Below, in pieces: positions 1 to 4,037 of a stretch of 5,209 nucleotides of DNA. A model generated the notes under the pieces. That model saw nothing but the letters and a program-made list of their open reading frames with translations. It ran no database searches and had not been told where the DNA came from. Position numbers and translations under genes: made by a program. How positions within the stretch are numbered: position 1 is the first letter of the stretch; the number at the start of each line of letters is the position of its first letter. The stretch is from Roseiflexaceae bacterium (GTDB lineage Bacteria > Chloroflexota > Chloroflexia > Chloroflexales > Roseiflexaceae). Location of the stretch: contig JACMIM010000676.1 in NCBI GenBank assembly GCA_014381165.1, positions 1-5,209 on the forward strand, in the 5' to 3' direction.

Positions 1-48
1 ATCGGTATGCCCGCGCAACAGGTCGGATGTGATTTTGTTCTCACTCAT
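1..48 (-). CDS. PadR-family transcriptional regulator, N-terminal fragment
   Basis: The gene runs off the left edge and only 16 codons are visible, reading MSENKITSDLLRGHTD. The core DLLRGHTD is typical of the first helix of PadR-type winged-helix repressors, where it usually continues into a hydrophobic helix and a GYEI motif; that part is outside the window. PadR proteins are dimeric DNA-binding repressors that commonly control adjacent transport or stress genes and their own promoter. The ATG at 48 is chosen because a strong Shine-Dalgarno lies just upstream, while the ATG at 53 meets a stop within three codons. A near-consensus promoter and a repeated octamer precede it. Family assignment rests on a short stretch, so it is good but not certain, and the regulated gene is unknown. 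Confidence 0.72.
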   Translation of the reverse strand, partial: MSENKITSDLLRGHTD

Positions 49-52
49 ATCA

Positions 53-60
53 TCACCTCA
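53..60 (-). promoter_or_regulatory. Shine-Dalgarno of the PadR-like gene
   Basis: On the minus strand this reads TGAGGTGA, a long match to the anti-Shine-Dalgarno complement, a few bases before the ATG at 48. It fixes the start of the truncated gene. Confidence 0.75.
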
Positions 61-83
61 CATTAACACTATACATCACATTA
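58..83. repeat. direct octamer repeat, candidate operator
   Basis: TCACATTA occurs at 58-65 and again at 76-83, 18 bp apart. The copies flank the -10 box, one in the promoter spacer and one at the expected transcription start. A repressor bound here would block RNA polymerase, which fits the usual autoregulation of PadR-type genes. The operator role is inference from position only. Confidence 0.4.
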
Positions 84-96
84 CTGTGTCTGTCAA
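68..96 (-). promoter_or_regulatory. sigma-70-type promoter of the PadR-like gene
   Basis: On the minus strand, TTGACA (91-96) is followed by exactly 17 bp and then TATAGT (68-73). That is a perfect -35 box, optimal spacing and a 5/6 match at -10. Transcription would begin near 60-62, giving a leader of only about 13 nt that is almost entirely Shine-Dalgarno. Confidence 0.75.
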
Positions 97-144
97 GGTA
101 GCACGATAAACACGGTAATCGCACCCCAAAAAGGAAAAGAGACA

Positions 145-265
145 TGATATAGCATCCCGGTCTGAGTTGTAAACATGCGCGTGAGCGCAACGCGGGGGTT
201 TGGGGGGCGCAGCCCCCGAAAAAACTACCTCCCCTTTTTACGACTCCGGCAGGGATGCTATAGCA
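145..265. repeat. 14-bp inverted repeat enclosing a hairpin-rich spacer
   Basis: TGATATAGCATCCC at 145-158 is matched by the reverse complement of 252-265 (TGCTATAGCATCCC), 13 of 14 bases, with 93 bp between. Two readings are possible: a small non-autonomous element of about 121 bp bounded by these arms, or the outward-facing ends of two separate insertion-sequence remnants. The second is favoured on the right side, where the arm leads directly into a transposase-like remnant. No clear flanking target duplication was found. Confidence 0.55.
176..217. repeat. two tandem hairpins, one GTGA loop and one G/C-run stem
   Basis: The first hairpin is TGCGC-GTGA-GCGCA at 176-189, with a GNRA-type tetraloop. 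The second is GGGGGC-GCA-GCCCCC at 203-217, preceded by TTT and followed by GAAAAAA, so the stem extends by three A-T pairs past one mismatch. Neither strand has a T run placed as in an intrinsic terminator. It looks like a dispersed palindromic repeat; copy number cannot be judged from this window. Confidence 0.5.
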
Positions 266-361
266 CCTAAAAAGGGCGCCAGCATGTCAGATACCTTGCC
301 TCAAAGTATAGAAGAATGTTTTCAAGACCTACTGGATCCATGCGCTCGGACGGAGCCATAA
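250..361 (+). mobile_element. degraded insertion-sequence left end (ISAs1-like)
   Basis: CAGGGATGCTATAGCA at 250-265 looks like a terminal inverted repeat. It is followed 18 bp later by an ATG and a short transposase-like reading frame. ISAs1-family elements generally have short terminal repeats followed closely by a single transposase gene. Only this left end is visible; the body and the right end are missing. The family call depends on the short peptide at 284-361 and is tentative. Confidence 0.4.
284..361 (+). pseudogene. ISAs1-family transposase remnant, N-terminus only
   Basis: Twenty-five codons run from ATG 284 to TAA 359-361 and are too short for most ORF callers. The segment SIEECFQDLLDP resembles the conserved N-terminal stretch of ISAs1-family DDE transposases, where a Phe-x-x-Leu-x-Asp-Pro motif precedes a basic segment containing His and then a hydrophobic helix. 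An AAGGG at 272-276 would serve as ribosome binding site. After the DP motif the frame diverges and stops. In the +1 frame, 351-383 reads RSHNALMLLPI, which could be the continuation (R-x-H-N, then hydrophobic) after a frameshift and a small deletion. Nothing further is recognisable. The identification comes from recalled family sequence and is moderate at best. Confidence 0.4.
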
Positions 362-472
362 CGCACTGATGCTGCTACCCATCTCAAACCTTGAATATAA
401 TCTGCGTTTTCATCTCATCGCCTGCTGGCGATTTCTGACTACGCGGGCTGGCGTGCGTGGTACAATCGCGCG
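362..472 (+). other. non-coding upstream region of the spermidine-synthase-like gene
   Basis: No supported gene lies here. There is a perfect TATAAT at 396-401 without a convincing -35 box, and a small hairpin ATCGCC-TGCT-GGCGAT at 417-432 followed by TTTCT, too weak to call a terminator. The part just before 473 carries the better promoter, listed separately. Confidence 0.4.
458..466 (+). promoter_or_regulatory. extended -10 element giving a leaderless transcript
   Basis: TGG followed by TACAAT (461-466) forms an extended -10 element. The last T of the box lies seven bases before the A of the ATG at 473, so the start codon falls at the expected +1. There is no purine-rich Shine-Dalgarno between 440 and 472 and no clear -35 box. 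Confidence 0.55.
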
Positions 473-1282
473 ATGAACGACCACGCGCTCGCCACACGCC
501 TTGCGCCGCTGCTGGCCCTACCCGACGGCACGCTCGAAGAGGTCAGCTCGCCGCTGCACCGGATTCGCATCGTCAAGCATGGCAGCCAAATTCACTTCTA
601 CTTTGTGGGGCCGGGCGGGCGGCTCGATGGGCCGATGTCGCGGATCGACCTGCGCCGCCCGCTGCACCTGCTGGCTGAGTACACACAGTTCGCCATGCCG
701 GCGTTGCTGTGGCAGCCCACGCCGCAACGGGCCTGCCTGATCGGGCTAGCTGGCGGGCGCATCTCGCTGGTGCTACGTCATGCCCTCCGCGATCTTGTGA
801 TCGACAATGTCGAGATCGACCCGGCGGCTGGGCCGCTGGCCGAGCGCTTCTTTGGCCTTGAGTTCGACAGCCACCAGCGGCTAATTGTCGCCGATGCCTG
901 GGCGCACATGCTTGCCAGCATGGAGCAATATGATTTTATTGTGATGGACGCCTTCAGCGACAGCCGGGAAGAGCTGGATCAGCTGGCCACGCCCTCGTTC
1001 TATCACGACTGCTCGGCGCGGCTGGCCACTGGCGGCGTGATGGTCGCCAATCTGCTCGCCAGCGACCCACGGTATCAGGAGAAGATCACCGCGTTTGCTG
1101 AAAGCTTTCCGCACCCGCTGCTTGGCCCACGGCGTGGCGGCGCGGTGCTATTTGGCTGCGAGGCCGCGCTGAACGCAGAAGGCTTGCGCCAACGCGCCGC
1201 CGAGATTCAGGCCCAGCATGTGTTCGATTTCCCGTATATTGAACTTGCAGCGCGGCTGCAGCCATTAGTAGGTGTGGTGTAA
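473..1282 (+). CDS. spermidine-synthase-like Rossmann-fold protein
   Basis: This 269-residue cytoplasmic protein has the layout of the spermidine synthase/SAM-dependent methyltransferase superfamily. A short beta-rich N-terminal part (about 28-60) precedes the Rossmann domain. The nucleotide loop reads IGLAGG (90-95), the acidic end of beta-2 reads VEIDP (113-117), an Asp-Ala pair is at 141-142, and the active-site strand reads YDFIVMDAFSD (153-163). It ends with a TPSFY...LATGGVMVANL segment (173-195) typical of this group. True aminopropyltransferases carry GGGDG in the first loop; here it is GLAGG, as in the many 'spermidine synthase-like' proteins of unproven substrate, so polyamine synthesis should not be assumed. 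The ATG at 473 fits the TACAAT box and the N-terminal alignment. It stands alone, followed by a palindrome block before the next gene. Family is fairly sure, substrate unknown. Confidence 0.85.
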   Translation: MNDHALATRLAPLLALPDGTLEEVSSPLHRIRIVKHGSQIHFYFVGPGGRLDGPMSRIDLRRPLHLLAEYTQFAMPALLWQPTPQRACLIGLAGGRISLVLRHALRDLVIDNVEIDPAAGPLAERFFGLEFDSHQRLIVADAWAHMLASMEQYDFIVMDAFSDSREELDQLATPSFYHDCSARLATGGVMVANLLASDPRYQEKITAFAESFPHPLLGPRRGGAVLFGCEAALNAEGLRQRAAEIQAQHVFDFPYIELAARLQPLVGVV

Positions 1283-1304
1283 ACTTGTGCGCCGCCACCA
1301 CTGC

Positions 1305-1377
1305 CACCGGATGAATCCGGTGTCTGATATGCCAAAACGCGCTGAAGCGCGTTGAACCTGCTTCAGCGCGTTTTGGC
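1305..1377. repeat. palindrome block with TGAA-loop hairpins
   Basis: The first palindrome is CACCGGA-TGAA-TCCGGTG (1305-1322). The second is AACGCGC-TGAA-GCGCGTT (1336-1353). The second lies inside a longer perfect inverted repeat with 18-bp arms, 1331-1348 and 1360-1377 (left arm GCCAAAACGCGCTGAAGC), so two alternative folds compete. The T run is within the stem rather than after it, so this is not a canonical intrinsic terminator, although it could still end or attenuate transcription from the upstream gene. It most resembles dispersed intergenic palindromes. Confidence 0.7.
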
Positions 1378-1450
1378 TCGCAGCAGCGGCTCAACCCGAT
1401 TGCGCTCGTTGCGCACGTACAACGATACGCCGCACCCGCCATCAGTCTAG

Positions 1451-1456
1451 AAGGAG
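1451..1456 (+). promoter_or_regulatory. Shine-Dalgarno for the GTG-initiated decarboxylase-like gene
   Basis: AAGGAG ends 9 bases before the GTG at 1466. It supports that non-ATG start, as there is no ATG nearby in frame until residue 47. Confidence 0.75.
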
Positions 1457-1465
1457 TCACCATCG

Positions 1466-2140
1466 GTGACACTGATCGTACCGCCCCCCTGGATGCTGAC
1501 CGGCAATGGACTTATTCTGCTCTACCGCTTTCCGCGCGCATTCGCGGAGCCGTGGCTGCCGCCGGAGCTGCGCCAGGCATTTCTTGGCGGCATCGGCGCG
1601 GTGATGTGCGTCGACTACCACAGCGCGAACTGCGGGCCGTATCGCGAGTTGCTGTTCGTGCCCGGCGCGTTTCGGCTTGGCGGCCGTATTTTTTTCAACG
1701 TCAGTACGATTTATGTCTCGACTGAAGTGAGCGTGCAAAGCGGGCGGGCTAACTGGGGCATTCCCAAACAGCTAGCCGATTTCGAGGTTGCGCCAGGCTT
1801 GCGGCAGTTCACGGCAAGCCGCGATGGAGTGCCATTCTTCCGCGCCGCTGTCCGGGGGCACGGCCCGTTCTTTCCAGCAAACACCGCGTGGTCGCCCGCG
1901 CAGCCGGCGCTCGTTCAGCCGTGGGCGGGCAAGTGGCTGCGCACCAGGCCAGGCGGGCGCGGCGCAGTGCAACTCGCCGGCGTCGAGCAGATCGAGATCA
2001 ATGGCGCGCACTTTCCCGATATCGGGCAGCTACGCCCGCTGGCGGCGCTACGAGCGCACGGCTTCGAGCTGCGTTTCCCATTCGCAGCGCCGTTGACCAT
2101 GAATGAGTTCACGCCGAACCATATAACCGCGAAGACGTGA
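1466..2140 (+). CDS. acetoacetate-decarboxylase-like protein
   Basis: This 224-residue protein resembles the acetoacetate decarboxylase (ADC) superfamily of soluble beta-cone proteins. Characterised ADCs form a Schiff base between a lysine and a beta-keto acid, releasing CO2. The signature GPYRELLFVPG (57-67) likely holds the equivalent of the active-site Glu, and GRANWGIPKQLADF (93-106) matches the Gly-Arg...Pro-Lys-Lys-Leu region of clostridial ADC. Lys101 aligns with the Schiff-base lysine (Lys115). The next residue is Gln102 where clostridial ADC has Lys116, the residue that lowers the pKa of the nucleophile. Activity may therefore differ; some family members are not decarboxylases. Length is slightly under the 240-250 of classical ADC. 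The last codons (ITAKT) and the stop come from an inverted repeat, so the native C-terminus may have been altered. An SDR gene follows 73 nt downstream, probably co-transcribed. Confidence 0.8.
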   Translation: MTLIVPPPWMLTGNGLILLYRFPRAFAEPWLPPELRQAFLGGIGAVMCVDYHSANCGPYRELLFVPGAFRLGGRIFFNVSTIYVSTEVSVQSGRANWGIPKQLADFEVAPGLRQFTASRDGVPFFRAAVRGHGPFFPANTAWSPAQPALVQPWAGKWLRTRPGGRGAVQLAGVEQIEINGAHFPDIGQLRPLAALRAHGFELRFPFAAPLTMNEFTPNHITAKT

Positions 2141-2195
2141 AGACACAAAGGCCGTGCAACTGATAACTTTCTTCGGCCTTCGCGTTTTCGTAGTT
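2125..2195. repeat. imperfect inverted repeat of the CGAAGACG type across a gene junction
   Basis: The left arm at 2125-2142 (AACCGCGAAGACGTGAAG) matches the reverse complement of 2178-2195 (AACTACGAAAACGCGAAG) at 14 of 18 positions. The spacer holds a second complementary pair, GGCCG and CGGCC. Short GAAGAC/GAAGACAC units give the arms a quasi-tandem character seen in dispersed bacterial repeats. It supplies the stop codon of the upstream gene and keeps an open frame running into the downstream gene. Confidence 0.6.
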
Positions 2196-2202
2196 ACGAT
2201 TC

Positions 2203-2207
2203 AGGTG
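2203..2207 (+). promoter_or_regulatory. Shine-Dalgarno deciding the SDR start
   Basis: AGGTG lies six bases before the ATG at 2214. This favours that start over the upstream in-frame GTG at 2154, which lies inside the inverted repeat and has no Shine-Dalgarno. Confidence 0.6.
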
Positions 2208-2213
2208 CAGAAG

Positions 2214-3011
2214 ATGAAGATTGCGCAGCGTAAGATCATCATCACCGGCGCGGCTTCGGGGATTGGGCGGGCACTGTTGGTGCGGCTGGCCGCCTACCCC
2301 TGCCAGATCGTTGCCGCCGACCGCGACGCGGCAGGCCTTGCGGCGGCAGTAGCACAAAGCGTAGGCCGCGCTACGATCTTTAGCTTTGTTGGCGACCTCG
2401 CGCAACCCGCCGAGATCGACCGACTGTTGGCCTATGCTAGGGCGCAGATTGGCGGCTGCGATCTGTGCTTTGCCAATGCTGGCTTTGCCTATTACGAACA
2501 GAGTGGCCAGGCCGATTGGCAGCACATGCAGCGCCTCTTCGAGCTGAATACCTTCGCGCCGATCTACATGGCCCTGCGCTTGCGCGAACTCGACCCCGAA
2601 CGACCCTACCGCGTGGTGATTACTGCATCGGCCATGGCCAAGTTTGGTGTACCAGGCTACGCGCTGTACGCTGCCAGCAAGGCCGCGCTCGATCGCTTTG
2701 CCGAGGTCTACCGTTATGAGCTTGCGCCAAACGGCCGCATTGCACTGGTGTACCCAATTTCGACGCGCACCAACTTCTTTCGCGCCGCCAACGCCAGCAC
2801 GCCGCCGATCCCCTGGCCGTCACAATCGGCCGAACAGGTCGCCACTGCGGTCATTCGTGGTGTCGAGCGCGGCCAGGATGCAATCTACCCCTCAAGATTG
2901 TTCTGGTGGGCCTGGAAGATTAGCGGGATATTCCCACCGCTGCGGATTGCGTATCAACGCACACAGCGGCGTGCGCTCAAGCGGTGGGCACAACAGCGCG
3001 AACGCTTTTGA
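2214..3011 (+). CDS. short-chain dehydrogenase/reductase (SDR)
   Basis: This is a 265-residue classical SDR, an NAD(P)-dependent oxidoreductase acting on an alcohol or carbonyl group. From ATG 2214 the cofactor motif TGAASGIG is at 11-18 and Asp36 ends beta-2 (AADRD), which favours NAD(H). Asp61 is in the GDL motif and NAG is at 88-90. The catalytic tetrad is complete: Asn112, Ser139, Tyr152 and Lys156 (YAASK). The C-terminus has a hydrophobic, Trp-rich segment (FWWAWKISGIF) followed by a basic tail, which may close the substrate pocket or touch the membrane surface. An in-frame GTG at 2154 would add 20 residues, but those are encoded by the inverted repeat and no SDR needs them. The decarboxylase-like gene lies immediately upstream on the same strand. 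The substrate cannot be inferred from sequence. Confidence 0.9.
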   Translation: MKIAQRKIIITGAASGIGRALLVRLAAYPCQIVAADRDAAGLAAAVAQSVGRATIFSFVGDLAQPAEIDRLLAYARAQIGGCDLCFANAGFAYYEQSGQADWQHMQRLFELNTFAPIYMALRLRELDPERPYRVVITASAMAKFGVPGYALYAASKAALDRFAEVYRYELAPNGRIALVYPISTRTNFFRAANASTPPIPWPSQSAEQVATAVIRGVERGQDAIYPSRLFWWAWKISGIFPPLRIAYQRTQRRALKRWAQQRERF

Positions 3012-3028
3012 GGAATAAAACCGATCAC

Positions 3029-3058
3029 GAAGCTGCTTTTTGAAATTTCGGCAGCTTC
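3029..3058 (+). terminator. weak hairpin after the SDR gene
   Basis: GAAGCTGC at 3029-3036 pairs with GCAGCTTC at 3051-3058 across a 14-nt loop, 17 bp after the SDR stop. The T run lies in the loop and no T tract follows the stem, so it is a poor intrinsic terminator. It could be a Rho-linked or processing structure. Confidence 0.3.
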
Positions 3059-3111
3059 ACCGGTCGAAAACTCACGAGGCAGAGGGGACGTATATTTCGC
3101 AATCGAACTTA

Positions 3112-3120
3112 TGCTATAAT
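3112..3120 (+). promoter_or_regulatory. extended -10 promoter upstream of the AP2-like gene
   Basis: TGC followed by a perfect TATAAT (3115-3120) makes an extended -10 element. No good -35 box is seen 17 bp upstream, as is common for extended -10 promoters. Transcription would begin near 3127, leaving a leader of about 125 nt. That leader contains the small hairpins CCAAAA-TAC-TTTTGG (3155-3169) and CAGCA-ATCC-TGCTG (3178-3191). Confidence 0.5.
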
Positions 3121-3251
3121 GCGCCACAATAGCAGCAAAGCGCTCGTTTCTGTTCCAAAATACTTTTGGGGCCGCTACAGCAATCCTGCTGAAAATGTAA
3201 CAGTAAGCACGCTCTATTTGCTTTCCGCGATAGTTTGTAGGATTACAACAC

Positions 3252-3764
3252 ATGCCACGCGTCCGTAAACTTACTGCCGATGAAGTGCTTTTGGTCGAAG
3301 TCGAGCACCACGCAACCGCACGGGCCTGGATGGCCGCCTCGCGCCTCGCCGATCAGAAGCTGACGCAGGCCCCGCGTCAACCACGCTTTGTTCGCACCAC
3401 CCCGCCGCGCATTGGTGATGTCGTCGATCTACCCGACCGGCTCAGAGGAATTGTGATCCAGGTACACCGTGCTCAAGACGGCTCCTGGGGCTACGCCGAG
3501 GTGTTTGTGCGAAGAAGCCGCCGCTGGTACTACGCTGATCATATTGGCCCGGTAGTCGGCAGGCCAGTCGGCATCTCGCGGATCGATCACCCGCGCAAGC
3601 GTACCTATGGCTGGTTCGTGCGCGGCGACAAGGGCAAGCGCACGCAATATGCGCGCTTCTTCAGCGACATGAAATATGGCGGGCGTGCTGCGGCGTTGGG
3701 CGCGGCGTTGGCCTACCAGCAGGCCACGATCAGCGAGCTAGCAGATTTCCAGCTCGCCGCTTGA
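3252..3764 (+). CDS. AP2/ERF-like domain protein, putative DNA-binding
   Basis: This 170-residue basic protein has no signal peptide or membrane segment. Residues 1-45 are Arg/Lys/Ala-rich and probably helical. Residues 51-100 form a beta-rich stretch (GDVVDLPDRLRGIVIQV, then FVRRSRRWYYADHIG). Residues 107-157 contain ISRID, YGWFVRG, ARFFSD, YGG and a final AALGAALAYQQ helix. This order, a three-strand Trp/Arg sheet then a helix, resembles the AP2/ERF-like domains found in bacterial proteins, where the fold binds DNA in mobile-element integrases and homing endonucleases. No nuclease or recombinase motif is present. The ATG at 3252 follows TAGGA at 3238-3242. The gene stands alone with its own promoter and converges on a minus-strand pair across a transposon-like element. 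The gene is real; the domain call is moderate and the function unknown. Confidence 0.75.
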   Translation: MPRVRKLTADEVLLVEVEHHATARAWMAASRLADQKLTQAPRQPRFVRTTPPRIGDVVDLPDRLRGIVIQVHRAQDGSWGYAEVFVRRSRRWYYADHIGPVVGRPVGISRIDHPRKRTYGWFVRGDKGKRTQYARFFSDMKYGGRAAALGAALAYQQATISELADFQLAA

Positions 3765-3869
3765 TCTATAGCAATGTGCAATAGTATTGATCCTCATTCT
3801 TTACAATTAGGACTTACGCAGTTGGCGACTTCGGCCTGCGGCAGCCTGAACCATCTATCTTTTTATTTC

Positions 3870-3990
3870 GTTATTTCCTTGGCCGCCGCAGGCGAAATGG
3901 AACATCTATCTTCTTGTTTCGTTGTTTGGTGCGTTGCACCAAACAACGAAACAATGATGAGTTAGTTCCTTGGCCGCCGCAGGCGAAATG
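3870..3990. repeat. internal direct repeats of the MITE-like element
   Basis: A 30-bp unit at 3870-3899 recurs at 3961-3990 with one mismatch; its core is CCTTGGCCGCCGCAGGCG. A second unit with core ATCTATCTT occurs near 3851-3876 and again near 3902-3927. The offsets are 91 and 51 bp, so the second copy of the composite unit carries about 40 extra bases (3924-3963), which include most of the long hairpin. Confidence 0.7.
3914..3954. repeat. perfect 19-bp-arm hairpin nested in the MITE-like element
   Basis: The left arm at 3914-3932 (TTGTTTCGTTGTTTGGTGC) is the exact reverse complement of 3936-3954, with a 3-nt loop GTT. In RNA from either strand it would form a very stable stem, which could act as a bidirectional transcription block or protect 3' ends of the convergent genes. 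No T run is placed as in a classical intrinsic terminator. Confidence 0.75.
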
Positions 3991-4037
3991 AACCCTGTTG
4001 GGCAACTGCGTAACTCCTAACAATTCAAAAGCCAGCA

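Larger units (their letters stand above)
3809..4019. mobile_element. 211-bp MITE-like element with terminal inverted repeats
   Basis: The left end at 3807-3824 (TTAGGACTTACGCAGTTG) and the reverse complement of the right end at 4003-4020 match at 17 of 18 bases. A direct repeat ACAATT lies immediately outside, at 3803-3808 and 4020-4025, consistent with a 6-bp target duplication. The inverted similarity continues inward: TTCGGCCTGCGGCAGCC near the left end mirrors the GGCCGCCGCAGGCGAA units on the right. There is no transposase. The layout is that of a miniature inverted-repeat transposable element mobilised in trans. The AGGACTTACGCA end recalls ends of insertion sequences in other bacteria, but I cannot name the family. 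It lies between convergent genes, 18 bp from the stop of the minus-strand gene. Confidence 0.75.

Noticed and set aside
203..221. G/C-run hairpin as a rho-independent terminator
   Set aside because: It is followed by A residues on the plus strand and by AAACCC on the minus strand, so no T tract is correctly placed.
473..1282. Calling the first gene speE (true spermidine synthase)
   Set aside because: The GGGDG loop is replaced by GLAGG and the active-site loop reads DAFSD, so only superfamily membership is supported.
1086..1472. 128-codon minus-strand open frame opposite the first gene and the palindrome block
   Set aside because: It is antisense to a well-supported gene and translates the palindromes; high GC explains its length.
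2154..2213. N-terminal extension of the SDR from a GTG
   Set aside because: The 20 extra residues are encoded by the inverted repeat, there is no Shine-Dalgarno, and the SDR fold starts properly from ATG 2214.
2109..2525. 138-codon minus-strand open frame opposite the SDR
   Set aside because: It is antisense to the SDR motifs and has no recognisable features of its own.
3774..3965. 63-codon plus-strand open frame
   Set aside because: It lies almost entirely within the MITE-like element and its repeats and hairpin, shows no Shine-Dalgarno, and its peptide looks like translated repeat.
3870..3990. Repeats within the MITE as a CRISPR array
   Set aside because: Only two copies of each unit, unequal spacing, a palindrome insertion between them and no cas genes.
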